In this document: one piece after another, positions 36,588 through 47,576 of the stretch | How positions within the stretch are numbered: position 1 is the stretch's first letter | Layout: each line of letters begins with the position of its first letter | Assembly (NCBI RefSeq): GCF_030272615.1 | Contig: NC_081411.1 | Location: forward strand, 835,314,136 to 835,378,135 | Reading direction: 5' to 3' | Origin: Cryptomeria japonica | Taxonomy: Eukaryota; Streptophyta; Pinopsida; Cupressales; Cupressaceae | Length of the DNA stretch: 64,000 nt | Notes under the pieces: model-generated | Database searches by the model: none | What the model saw: the letters and a program-made list of their open reading frames with translations, nothing else | What the model was told of the DNA's origin: nothing | Position numbers and translations under genes: made by a program

Positions 36588-38237
36588 TTATAACAACCTC
36601 TCTTCTAGAACCTTATTCCCCTTCCAATGTTCTTTCTTAGCATATGCAATGAATCTGGACACAATTCCTTCAATCTCAGCAATAGGAATCTCGGGAAGAT
36701 TCCTCATTCGTTCTTCCAAGTGGATAACCTGATCAAAGGCCTTGAGAAGAACCGTATCCCATCCAGGTTCGAGTTCTTTGATCTTCTCAATCAGGAGCAT
36801 AGTAGCGAACATTAGATCCCGTTGCTCATCTGTGATGACATTCTCATCTTTGCAAAAGATGACCTTGACTCTTTCTTCCAACTCTTGAAGGTCCACATCT
36901 GTCTCAACTTCGATCCTCCTGCCAAGAATGGTACATAACATTTCAAACACCTTATCCTGAATTGGATGGATGACGCCCTCAACTTGATTGCATTTGGTGC
37001 TGATGTCCTCAAAAAGAACCTCTTTCATCTGGAGTAGAGTTGACCACTGAAGTAAATTATGAGCTCCTCCATCCATTATCTTTTCTTGTGCTAGGATCTT
37101 CCTTGGTGTTTGCCTGATTACTTGCAGAACAGGAATGATAACATCTCTAGTGTGAGCGAAAGCGGCTACCGTTATCATCAGGTTGTGGACGATCTCAAGG
37201 ACCTGGATAGCTCGGTGGATTGTCTGCATCATTCTTGTTGCAAATTCAATGACAACTGTGTGGGATTTGTCAATCCAAGAGCTCATAAGCTGAACCAAGC
37301 TCTTGACTCTCTCTGCCTCGCCAACTGATTCAAGGGGAAGTGCTTGCACAGGAGACACTGCTGGATCTTGATGTCCCAAGGGCTGATTGAGATGGCTAAA
37401 GTAGCCTCTCCAAGCACCTCTCTCTCTCTCAAGCTTTCTATTCTTTTCCATTTCTTCCTTAAGCTTGTCTTTAAGTACTTCAAATGAATCGGTTGCCTCA
37501 TCCAGTGCCTGCTCAGCATTGAGTGGACCAAGCTCAAATGTTTCTACATCATACTCTTCTGCGAGAATTTCACCTTCATACTTGTCCACTGTTGGTGTAG
37601 CTATCTGCAACTTCCTGGACCCTGTCTCATCTCTGATCACTTTCGACATCTTGGTGGCCTTCTTCTTCTCCGTTACTTCCTGAGAATTTCTTACAAGGCT
37701 CTCTAAGTCAATTACATTATCTTCATCCTCAATCACAATCACCCTTGTCAGTCTCTCCTTCAACCAATCTGGAATGGCGGATCTCGTCTCTCTAACTTGT
37801 ATTTCTTTAGGCAATGGTTCGTCTTCTCGGAGAGGAGATGTCACTTCATCATCATTCTTGTCTTCATGTAGCTCATTGACTTGAGGAGATCGACTTGACG
37901 AATGCTGAGGTGCCTTCCCCTTTTCAGGTTTATCATTGTGTACCATTGACTCCATAGATTCATCCACCTCAGGCATCGTCATCTCTTGTCCTTCAACTTG
38001 ACTTGTCCTTTTCTCATGTCGAGATGATGTACCTGATGAGCGATCTCGATTGGCCTCTTGCTTCTTCTTGGAGGGCTCCCTTTTCTCAGGTTGTTCTTTC
38101 CTCTTCGCGCCTCTAGGATGAGAATTGTCTTCGCTTGCGCTTGCTCCTCCTTCTGGTCTTTCCTCCAAAGTAAAAGTCATTGGTACGTTTTGCCTCTTAA
38201 CTTTTGATGTTGTACATCCACCCATCTGCGAGTACAT
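36588..38237 (-). CDS. ORF2 of unit F, unknown charged coiled-coil protein
   Basis: Open for 549 codons from the ATG at 38237 (MYSQMGGCTTSKVKR). I do not recognise the family. Residues about 30-130 are very rich in Lys, Glu, Arg and Ser with a basic cluster near residues 45-65 that could be a nuclear signal. Residues about 235-275 (ALDEATDSFEVLKDKLKEEM and onward) are a likely coiled coil. The rest is mostly helical with hydrophobic heptads. The start overlaps the end of ORF1 by 61 bases in the -1 frame. The stop lies about 110 bases before the telobox palindrome and 190 before the LTR TATA box. No transposase, RT or protease motif. It could be the C-terminal half of one protein with ORF1, made by frameshifting, reinitiation, or split by a recent mutation. 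Confidence 0.55.
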   Translation of the reverse strand: MYSQMGGCTTSKVKRQNVPMTFTLEERPEGGASASEDNSHPRGAKRKEQPEKREPSKKKQEANRDRSSGTSSRHEKRTSQVEGQEMTMPEVDESMESMVHNDKPEKGKAPQHSSSRSPQVNELHEDKNDDEVTSPLREDEPLPKEIQVRETRSAIPDWLKERLTRVIVIEDEDNVIDLESLVRNSQEVTEKKKATKMSKVIRDETGSRKLQIATPTVDKYEGEILAEEYDVETFELGPLNAEQALDEATDSFEVLKDKLKEEMEKNRKLERERGAWRGYFSHLNQPLGHQDPAVSPVQALPLESVGEAERVKSLVQLMSSWIDKSHTVVIEFATRMMQTIHRAIQVLEIVHNLMITVAAFAHTRDVIIPVLQVIRQTPRKILAQEKIMDGGAHNLLQWSTLLQMKEVLFEDISTKCNQVEGVIHPIQDKVFEMLCTILGRRIEVETDVDLQELEERVKVIFCKDENVITDEQRDLMFATMLLIEKIKELEPGWDTVLLKAFDQVIHLEERMRNLPEIPIAEIEGIVSRFIAYAKKEHWKGNKVLEERLL

Positions 38238-39784
38238 GACAAAACTGGAGCCATCAAAGCTCTCAAGTCTGTAATCTCAGGCTCGTTCCAATCTATCTTC
38301 ACTGCTTTGTCTTCTCTGTCATAGGATGATTGGAGATGTCTGCCACTGTCTTGAGCTTGATCGGCCACTCTGTAAACTTTGCATTTCCTGATGAAATCTA
38401 AAGGTAATCTGGAATGCATCTTTCTTTTCACTTCTAAATCACTTGAGAGATTCATCCAAAAGTCTTCTACCTGAAATTCATGCTTGTACTTCATACCATA
38501 TGTCTCTTCTATATACCCATAAGGATCAAAATTCTCCCTTAAGGCAAAGAACGTGAATGAATATGAGGCCAACTCCCTCTTTGCATCATCCAAGGCTAGG
38601 GCATTAGGACATACCTCAACTGAATTCCCCAATATGATGGGCACGGGAATTCCATTTCTATGCCTGTGTCTGAATGCCTTCGCATAGTCTGCCAACTGCC
38701 TAGTCACCTCAAGTAGCACTATCCTGTCTGTCGGATACCTCGGCAACATGTAGGGAGGTGAAGGACACCCATGAACTCTGATATAAGTAAACTTTTGAAA
38801 CTGGATGAACCAAGCACCATACCTCTTTATAAGTTCTTGTGCATCCGGAGATAGTCGATTGTGAATCCCGCCTTGCAATATCCTAGTGATGTTCATCGTG
38901 AAGGTATCATTGACTAACTTGTAGTCACTTCTTGGTGGATGATGCAAATGAACACAAGAGTCACAAACTCTCACTTCTCCGGGTCCTCTTCCGATCACTC
39001 CTCTGTGAGTTAGTCCTGCATATTCGAAACTCCTGATCAAGGCATATATGACGTATGAGCTCATGTGAAATGACTTGGTAGGCTTTAGTCTTCTCAACTG
39101 TACGTCCGAGCAATGGCTAATAATTCTAGCCCAATGAATCGTTCCTTTTCCTTGAACTATCACTTGGATGAAGTAGAACATCCACTTCTCAAAATAGAAG
39201 GCTTGAGGAGCCCCTGTAACTCGATTGAGCAAAGTTATCAAATCTCTGTACTCCTCCTGGAAGTCGATCCTATGTGGTGTATTGGGAATCTTGCTCAGGC
39301 GAGGATGACTTTTGAGTAACCAATTCTTATTGATGATGCTCAAGCAAGTGTCTGGATCATCTTCATACATCGACCTGGCTCCTTCTAGGCTTTTGTAAAT
39401 CATATCTTTATGCTCTGGAAGATGGAGAGCTTCACTTATAGCCTCCTCCGAAAGGTATGCCAAAGTGTTCCCTTCCTTGGATACGATTGATCTTGATTGT
39501 GGGTCATAATGGCAAGCACACTCGATCATCAGCTCATGGCACTGGACTGCTGGAGGGAAACCGGCCGCCTTGATGATGCCACTTTCAATTATTCTCTTTG
39601 CGACAGGTGATGGCTTGCCAATGTAAGGGACCTCTCGAAACTTCTTCACACTAAAGTTTCCCAAGTTGGTATCTCCAATGTTGCTCCACTTGGACACGAT
39701 CTTGGTCTCCAATTCTTCATTCCTCTGATCTTCCTTCATGAGAGCTGGACGACTAGTAGATGCTCCTGCCTTTGGAGTCGCCAT
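38177..39784 (-). CDS. ORF1 of unit F, unknown retroelement-associated protein
   Basis: Open for about 535 codons from the ATG at 39784 (MATPKAGASTSRP); an in-frame ATG 12 codons further up (39820) is also possible, but the lower one has the better context. I cannot name the family. The body has a conserved-looking globular part: KFREVPYIGKPSPVAKRI, ECACHYDP, LSEEAISEALHLPEH, then helical sequence such as FYFEKWMFYFIQVI and FHMSSYVIYALIRSFEYAG, and near the end FDPYGYIEETYGMKYKHEF. It resembles in style the putative plant transposon proteins annotated near LTR elements in plants, but I see no catalytic motif. An intact 1.6-kb frame in an otherwise decayed window suggests youth or selection. 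Confidence 0.55.
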   Translation of the reverse strand: MATPKAGASTSRPALMKEDQRNEELETKIVSKWSNIGDTNLGNFSVKKFREVPYIGKPSPVAKRIIESGIIKAAGFPPAVQCHELMIECACHYDPQSRSIVSKEGNTLAYLSEEAISEALHLPEHKDMIYKSLEGARSMYEDDPDTCLSIINKNWLLKSHPRLSKIPNTPHRIDFQEEYRDLITLLNRVTGAPQAFYFEKWMFYFIQVIVQGKGTIHWARIISHCSDVQLRRLKPTKSFHMSSYVIYALIRSFEYAGLTHRGVIGRGPGEVRVCDSCVHLHHPPRSDYKLVNDTFTMNITRILQGGIHNRLSPDAQELIKRYGAWFIQFQKFTYIRVHGCPSPPYMLPRYPTDRIVLLEVTRQLADYAKAFRHRHRNGIPVPIILGNSVEVCPNALALDDAKRELASYSFTFFALRENFDPYGYIEETYGMKYKHEFQVEDFWMNLSSDLEVKRKMHSRLPLDFIRKCKVYRVADQAQDSGRHLQSSYDREDKAVKIDWNEPEITDLRALMAPVLSCTRRWVDVQHQKLRGKTYQ

Positions 39785-40244
39785 CTTGACACCTACACAA
39801 CATTTCATAATGAGTAACATATTTTGAAGCGAGTAGCAATGAAGATTAAAAAGGAAGACAAAAGATATTAATTAGGAAACTTCATGATAAATCTTGAGTT
39901 ATCATTTCCTAATTAACTACGCAATTTTCAAAAACTTAAAGTTCAAAGTTCAAAATTTCAACATTGGGACTAGGATGATCTCGCCATACCTCCACTTGAG
40001 AATTAATTCTAAAAAATGATGCAAAAAAAAGGTGAACTTTGGCTAGGCAAAATGTAGATCGAAGTCCTTCCTTTAGCAAAATGCGCCTCCTTTAGTCTTC
40101 ACAAGCATCAACTCCACCACCTTTAGTCTTCAACACTTGAGGTAAATTCGCCCCAACTAGACCAGATTTCGCACCTCCTTCCTTGTTCTCCAAGTTCGCA
40201 CTTGAAATAATGAGTGAATGATTGTTTAAAATTGCTCAAAACAC

Positions 40245-40259
40245 CCCTATTATATAGGG
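40245..40259 (-). promoter_or_regulatory. TATA-like site upstream of ORF1
   Basis: GCCCTATATAATAGG on the minus strand, about 460 bp upstream of ORF1. The bases CCCTAT and ATAGGG around it are complementary. The DNA upstream (TTAAATGCC, GCGCC words) resembles the region upstream of the TATA box in LTR L. A second promoter that would serve ORF1 and ORF2 is inferred. Confidence 0.45.
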
Positions 40260-40604
40260 CGTTCACCACTTCACCTCCCCATAGGCCGACTTGGCAAAAT
40301 AGGCCAAAAAATAAATAAATTTGCAAAAAAAAAGAGAGGCCGACTGAATAAAATAAATAAAAATAAGCCTCTAAGCGCCCTATTTTCAATTTTAATTTCA
40401 CAAAAATTAATTTTAAATGCCTTAATAATAAAAAATTCGATCTTTTGAGGCCCAAAATTAATTTATTAAATGCCATGCGCCTTTATTAAATGCCAATTTA
40501 ATTAATTTTTTCAAATATTTCGAAGTTGGCAATTTTGGCATCTAATGCGATTTGGAGGATATTAATGTTGAAATAAGGTAAAAAATAATGAATGCCAATG
40601 ACTT

Positions 40605-42500
40605 TGCTCTGGTCCCTTGGAGAGGGACAGGAGCGCTTTTCTCAATCTAGGCCTTGCATTCCTCATTTTCACGTTCAAAACTTCATCTAGGCATTTTAAA
40701 ATGGCATTTTTGATTGGAGTCTTGAGTTTAATTTACTTGATCTTTAGAAGGGACGTGACTTTAAGACCTTTTCGCCCTGGACCCTGGGTGAGGGACAGGA
40801 GCGCTTTTTCACTTTTGTCCTCAATCCTTCATCTTTCATTTGTTGATTCTCGTTGTGGAGTAAGCAATGATCTCTTTCACTTGTTCCATGCATGCTTAAC
40901 TTGTTACTGTAAGGCAAAATAGGCTCTCCCAAGATTTTCGCCCTGGTCCTCCAGTGAAGGACAGGAGCGCTTTTTGTATTTTAGGCTAAGATTCTCAAAT
41001 TTTGAAGTCAAATCTTTGTTCACCATGCTTTAGAAGATCCTTCCCATCTCGCACAACCTTGCCTTAGCATAATCTCGGAGGGAAATTGTTGATTTCATAA
41101 AAATCGCCCTAGTCCTTCAGTGAGGGACAGGAGCGCTTTTGAGTCCATTGCACAAATTCTTGATCACATTAATCTTCAAATTACTCTCCAGGCGTAGAAT
41201 ATCACGTTTCACTACTTCTTGAGTCTTGGTAATAAAAATATCATTTCAAAATGCAAGGTAAATGGGCATACTTGGAGATTTCGCCCTGGTCCCTTGGAGA
41301 GGGACAGGAGCGCTTTTGCCAATTGTCATCGAAATTTGCAACTCTTGCATCTTAATTCCACCTCGAAGCATTTTAAACATTATTTCAAACTTGCGCCTTG
41401 ACCTTGATTTGTCCAAACTTGGAGAGAAGAGCTAGATAATATGTTTTTCGCCTTGGTCCCTTGGTGAGGGACAAGAGCGCTTTTTGTAAATTCAAGCTTG
41501 TCTGTCCTTTGCTAGCTTTCCAAATTATCTTCAATGGGCTAATCATGTCTTCTTCCATTCATTTCAATCACAAACTTGCCTTGGCTTTGCAAGAAATTTA
41601 CACTTTTTGGAAAATCGCTCTGGACCCTTGGAGAGGGACAGGAGCGCCTTTTTATTTCATGGAATATTTCCTTGTCTTTTAAACCCTCAATCGCGTCTAA
41701 GGCATAAAACATCATTCGTCCTTCCCATCCAAGTCAAGTTTTGCCATAAAATCTCAAACAAAGAGGAGAAACTTGAAAAAACGCCATGGTCCTTCAGTGA
41801 GGGACAGGAGCGCCTATTGTCACTTGGGTTGATTTACTCCTTTGTAGACCACTTAAATTATATTCAATGGACAAAACATGCTTCCCTTGACCTCTTCAAA
41901 TCGTAAAATCACTTTAATCTTGCAAAAATAGTGCAAATTTGAAATTCAAGCTCCGGTCCTTCAGTGAGGAACCAGAGCGCTTTTGACCTTCTAGGCAAAA
42001 ACTCCATCATTTCATTGTTTTCAATCAAGTCTGGATACTCTATCACGTTCATTTCGTCGTCCGCCATGCCTTTGATGTTTCAATTTGACCAAACAAGGCC
42101 AGGAATGACTCTGCTAAGTCCTTTCGCCCTGGTCCTTCAGTGAGGGACAGGAGCACTTTTCCACTTTATCCTTCAAAATTCATCATTTTCATGCCTTCAA
42201 AATCTTCAAAAGTATCAAGTCACGTTCGATCATCACTCCGGGAGACCCTGCACAAAACAAAATAGAAAAGTCAGTGACAAATATGCATTAAATAACATTT
42301 CGTCCTGGTCCCTTGGGGAGGGATTGGAGCGACTTTTTCCTTTCTGGCTAAAATATTCAAAATTTAAGTCTCGAAACATTTCACAATGCAGAGTTAGGTC
42401 ATTTTCAAGGCCAGGAATCAGTTAGCAAGCCTCTCAAAACAAGAAATTGTACATAGAATAAATTTCGCCCTGGGCCTCCAGTGAAGGACAGGAGTGAAAT
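40605..42500 (-). repeat. Array of 12 hairpin units, period about 169 bp
   Basis: A motif of about 35 bp (TCGCCCTGGTCCCTTGG then AGAGGGACAGGAGCGCTTTT, plus-strand reading) occurs near 40610, 40772, 40940, 41105, 41283, 41450, 41617, 41783, 41953, 42126, 42303 and 42467. Intervals are 163-178 bp. The spacers are AT-rich and strongly diverged, while the motif stays recognisable. The core GTCCCT-TGGAG-AGGGAC can form a stem; variants such as GTCCT...AGGAC keep pairing. Non-coding. It belongs to the U3 part of F. Confidence 0.85.
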
Positions 42501-42901
42501 CTCTATTTCAGGCATCATCTTGCCCCAAAAAAAAAATGATCAAAATTTACCTAGGCAAGAATACACAATTTCATCTTCAAAATGCTAACACTTAGACAAA
42601 ATTTGAATTTTCCCTCAAAAAACCCTGACTAGACCTAACCTGAGACCTATCTGACCTTCCTGACAGGTTTACCTTACTTTGACAACCCCAATCTTCAGGA
42701 GGATGCTTAACAAATTCCAAAATTTGTCTGGACTCAGCTTGAATAATATCCAAAAGAAACCCCTAAGGTTTAGCCCTAGCCCAGACAGACCACTCACTCA
42801 CTCAAAACCCTAAAAGCAGAGAGAAGAACAGGCAAAACAAAAGCGAAAAGAGGGGGTCCCCATTCTAATGGGGCAATGTGTGAAATGGTCACAACAGACC
42901 C

Positions 42902-45617
42902 CAACCATTCTTGGTTGCAGATCTTACTTCTCATCAATCTACTTTGGCTTCTTAGGCATTACAACCCAATGTGCCGCTGGGCATTCCTTCTATTCATGTG
43001 TCTAGTGATCAATGAGATGCAAGATACTTTGTACAAGAAGAAGATTCTTTGCTTTCCCAGCAGTAAGGCTATTTCTCTTAACATGCTATATAACATCTGA
43101 TTCCTCTCCATAGAAGAGGAACTAGAAATTTGCAAGGGGAGGCAAAATGCAAGTTTATACAACAATCCTAGAGGCCCATGTAACTGCCACCAATTAACTA
43201 GCTTGTATCATGCTAATGAATGTCTTGCTATCTTTGCAAACTCTTTTATCCATCAAGTAAATCTGATTCACTTATAGCTTTGATTAACAAACTTTCTTCC
43301 TTGACACTACATTTTCTTTAAGGCCTTCAAGAAACCCTTCTAACTTTCTCGATATCAATTGGAACAACTCTACCATGCCTCTCCACATATCATTTCGGAT
43401 TTCACTGCATATGTGGTCATGTGTGAAGGGGTGCTGGGCCTCTTCTGCCTCTGAATGATAGGATGGACACGCATGTGGTAGAACCTTTGTCACAGGGTTC
43501 GCTGAATTTTGCCCATGAAATTTGAAATTCAGCGAACTTCAAAGGATTGCTAAAAAAATGTTGAAATTCGCTTCAAATTCATACAGATTAAACAACATAG
43601 CTTTTTTTAACAATTACATTTGAAAAAAATGATTTCTATTGGCTTTTTTTCCCCGCTTCATAAGGGTTCGCAAATGTTTTTATCACCTTTCCAAGATTTT
43701 GCCTTTATCTGGGTTTTGATTAGTCTTTCCTGAAACTGCATCTTCACTATCACTATTACGTCAAAATTATATTTAATATTCACTATCTTTAATAATTGAT
43801 TCTGCAATGTTTTGTATTGAGCTATTCAAAAGTTTCTCTCGGCATAGCTTGAAACCATAGGTTAAGTGAAAGTTTTATTATTATTAATTTAGGAATTATT
43901 ATAATTAAACTTTAATATTTTAACATGTAATATAATTATATTTAAAGTTAAATATTTTTAATTATTAAATAATATTATATATGTTTAAAATATATTTATT
44001 TATTTTTTCGGTAAAAGGCCTAAGCCATATTTTATTAATTAATAAATATTATTACAATCTCCGCTCAATGTGGGCGCTAGTAGGAAAGAGCGGAGAGGAG
44101 AAAACCTCCGGCCTTGCCTGGGACCATAGGTCCAGTCAATTGACTATTTACATACAATCTTTAACAGATTCTACACTCTGGCTAATTAAAAGCCCTTCAT
44201 AGATAGCAACCTAGTTCCTTGTTGCCATCTTTTACAAATTCTGCATTTTGGCTGATCAAAAAGCCCTCCATAGGTAGCATCCTAGTTCACTGTTGTATTT
44301 TAGTTCACTTCTGCCAAATTTCCTAGTTCACTGCTGCCATATTTGCCATCTTCTGATTATCCTGTAAAAACATGTTTTCAAAACAATCCTTCTGCAAAAC
44401 CACTTTGTTAATTGTTAGTTCCAAAGATGAAGATCCAATATTATTTCTGCATACTTACCCTTGTTGGCCATACTATGAAAGATTACCCTGTCTACAATAA
44501 TATTAGGGGTATAAACACTGGTCAGCAAAGGGATGATAATAACACAACCTATCTAGCCTATACTTCTTGCTCTTACCATGGTAGTCTAGACTTGTAAATG
44601 TTTTAAATGCTGAAGTGAACCAATATGCCAACTTTACTTAAGTACTCCCTGTTATTGTATTCTAGTATGTGCCTGATTCAAAACTTCACTTATTATATGA
44701 TTTGAAACTGTCAACAAGTAAGTATCTATCCGTGTGATAAGAAGGTGGGATCAACGACATAGCGTTTACTATCGGAGGCATGGAAAAAAAGTTATCCCGA
44801 TACTCGATGAGGTTATCAATAGAGCCTATGCCAATATTGGATGAAACGGATACTTGTTGGCTGAGTCATCAGGTCATCGGAAAGCACTATTCTATATTAC
44901 CTCGATACTCGATGTGCTGGGTGGCCAAGGTAGTGTTGTCGACTGGATTAACTCCGATGAGGCGCTACAGTCATCAGGGTAACTTAAGCCATCGGGGAGA
45001 GATGTTTCAGGTTATGCCGATACCCGATGAGGAAGACAAGCCTGGCATAGAGAAGGAGGCTATCAGAGTGTTAAATGTTTAAAATATTATATGTAAAGTT
45101 TAAGATTATATATATAAGATTTAATATTATTTAATTTAGAAGTAATAAATTTAATTTTTATGGTTTTTTTTATTAAATATATAGTATATGTCATGTATAT
45201 GATATTAAATTAATTTTTAATCTACACTGATTTTATATGTTTTTGTATGAACAAATCTAAACTTATCTATCAAAACTATTTTGATCATTTTGTGAATATT
45301 TTATTTCTATTTTAAAAAATTAAATTTATATAAGACGAATTCAATGTCTAATTTTTTACCCCTGTCGAACTTATCTGAATTTTATTGTTGCCAAACTCGA
45401 ATTCGAATTCGAACCTTGTGACTTAGGGTAGAACTATTCTGTTAGGTCTCTCTCGCATATGGCAGCCTTTGTCTGACAGGTTGGGAATGTCAGAAGCTGT
45501 GTTAGATAATATTGAAAACAAAGAATACCATAAATGTGATGTATCTTAGATCTGACCAAAATGCATCATTGACCACCATCTCCTTCACCCACTTCTCTTG
45601 CTTTGTCTTGGATTTCC
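42902..45617. other. AT-rich DNA with a candidate inverted-repeat element
   Basis: No gene supported. 43489-43501 (GTCACAGGGTTCG) and 45410-45422 (CGAACCTTGTGAC) are inverted copies with one mismatch, 1.9 kb apart, and may be ends of a DNA element. Next to the left one is a perfect 13-bp hairpin (43497-43509 with 43525-43537). 44010-44130 read in reverse ends in GGCTTAGGCCTTTTACCGAAAAAATA, similar to 3' ends of plant LINEs. 44780-45082 holds several CGATACTCGATGAG or CCGATACCCGATGAG words, apparently an old repeat. Confidence 0.35.
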
Positions 45618-47571
45618 TGTTAATGTTTTAGCAACACAGAAATCTGAAACACAATACACACAATTTATCTTGGGAAAACCCTCCACTTGAGGGTGAAAAA
45701 CCCAGCCCACTCAAAAATGAACTTTATTATATCTCTGAAAATGAATACAACTGTTGATAGTTTCAGATTACCATCAATCTCAATAAGATAAGTTTGATTC
45801 TCCACAAATCAATCTTGACAATGAAGTCAAATGATACATCTCTTATACATTCTATAAACCTTCATAACTCTAAAAATTCAGAACACAGAAAACATATAAT
45901 ATATCTGATCTGACAGACTACATACACAATATTCTCAACTTGCTACAGACAAACAAGAGAAGCCAACAATATATCTATACATCTGCCGAAGAAGAAGAGC
46001 AATGAATATAAAGAATCAGAATTGCAAGTGAAGAGACACCACGAAGGAAGAAGAAAAGACACCAACAGTTACATCTTCACCGACAGCCATATGGACATGA
46101 AGAGTCACTGGCAGAGAAGTGAAGAGACTCCATGGTGGAGAGGAAGAGTCACCGATAAGAAAGTGAAGAGACTCCACAGTGGAGAGGAGTTAGATATTAT
46201 CTTAGATCTCTATCGCAGCTATAAATCTTCAACACTCCCTCTTAGCAAGAGAGAGATCTTCAAAATGTCATCACATGGCAAGTACACATAGCTGCAACCA
46301 AAATAATGTCAACAAAAAAAAATCTCATCACAAATTTTCTCAAATAAAAAACGTTATGTCAGCATAACAATATTCACCATAGCTACTCCTAGAGGGTGAA
46401 TCAGAAAAACAAAAAATAAAGTCATGAAGTCACACACATGACTTCCACCATGGCTACTTCCAGAGGGTGGATCCACCATAGCTACTCCTAGAGGGTGGAA
46501 CAAGGGATTTCACCTCGAATTTCTCTCGCAGAGAAGAACTCATTAACCAAGGGATTTCACCTCGAACTTCTCTCGCAGAGAAGAACTCATTAACAAGGGA
46601 TTTCACCTCGAACTTCTCCCGCAGAGAAGAACTCATTAACAAGGGATTTCACCTCGAACTTCTCCATCACAGAGAAAAATGCATTAACCAAATTTTCATG
46701 ATGACGTGGCTCCCTTTGAAGCTGAAATGTCAGGCTCTCTCTAAAACTGAAATGACAAGCTCCCTCTGAAGCTGAAAAACAAGCTCCCTCTGAAGCTGAA
46801 ATCAATCTTCTGACCTCTTCGTCCAAGGTTACTTCTGATGATATGTCAGACTCCCTCTGAAGCACAGGATCTACCTTCAAGCGGTTAGGCTCTATAGAAG
46901 GAACCTTGCTCTGATACCATGTTAATGTTTTAGCAACACAAAAATCTGAAACACAATACACAAAATTTATCCTGGGAAAACCCTCCACTTGAGGGTGAAA
47001 AACCCAGCCCACTCAAAAATGAACTTTATTATATCTCTGAAAATGAATACAACTGTTGATAGTTTCAGATTACTATCAATCTCAATAAGATAAGTTTGAT
47101 TCTCCACAAATCAGTCAAATGATACATCTCTTATACATTCTACAAACCTTCATAAGTTCAAAAATTCAGAACACAGAAAACATATAATATATCTGTTCTG
47201 ATAGACTACATACACAATATTCTCAACTTGCTATAGACAAACGAGAGAAGCCAGCAATATATCTATACATCTGCTGAAGAAGAAGAGCAATGAATATAAA
47301 GAATCGGAATTGCAAGTGAAGAGACACCATGAAGGAAGAAGAAAAGACACCAACAGTTACATCTTCACCAACAGCCATATGGACGTGAAGAGTCACCGAC
47401 AGCCACAACTACACCGTCAGCCACATAGACATGAAGAGTCACCGACAGAGAAGTGAAGAGACTCCATGGTGGAGAGGAAGAGTCACCGACAAGAAAGTGA
47501 AGAGACTCCACAGTGGAGAGGAGGAGTTAGATATTATCTTAGATCTCTATCGCAGCTATAAATCTTCAACA
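45618..47571 (-). mobile_element. Element H: short non-autonomous LTR retrotransposon
   Basis: Two direct LTRs, 45618-46234 and 46920-47571, start TGTTAATGTTTTAGC and end AATCTTCAACA (plus strand). The minus-strand primer-binding site TGGTATCAGAGC (46919-46908) directly adjoins the higher LTR, and the purine-rich AAGAGGGAG adjoins the lower. Flanks are TTTCC (45613-45617) and CTTCC (47572-47576), a 5-bp duplication with one change. The internal part is only 685 bp, has no gag or pol, and is largely short repeats. The whole is about 1.95 kb, in the range of TRIM-like or small LARD-like elements. Confidence 0.85.
46454..46875 (-). repeat. Minisatellites in the internal part of H
   Basis: A unit of about 47 bp (AAGGGATTTCACCTCGAA, CTTCTCTCGCAGAGAAGAAC) occurs about four times at 46500-46690, followed by several GCTCCCTCTGAAGCTGAAA units of about 20 bp at 46705-46870. 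A CATAGCTACTCCTAGAGGGTG unit is seen at 46380-46500. Short minus-strand ORFs through these repeats are a by-product of the repetition. Confidence 0.8.
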
Positions 47572-47576
47572 CTTCC

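Larger units (their letters stand above)
35523..42896 (-). mobile_element. Unit F: giant LTR-like element carrying two ORFs
   Basis: The minus strand starts TGTTGTGACCATTTCACACA (42896) and ends ACATGTCAACA (35523), with the perfect 5-bp duplication GACCC on both sides (35518-35522 and 42897-42901). The same start and a one-base variant of the end bound the 3.4-kb solo LTR L. Within F, in element direction: hairpin at the start, the 12-unit array (42500-40605), a TATA-like site (40259-40245), a 435-bp leader, ORF1, ORF2, the telobox palindrome (36474-36457), a TATA box (36394-36383), and R-U5 ending in ACGTAAGGCCCCTTGA and the terminus. No primer-binding site, polypurine tract, gag or pol is seen. 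Confidence 0.75.

Noticed and set aside
40605-42500. Regular repeat-spacer pattern resembling a CRISPR array
   Set aside because: Eukaryotic LTR context, spacers of about 130 bp with mutual weak similarity, imperfect repeats, no cas genes. It is an LTR hairpin array.
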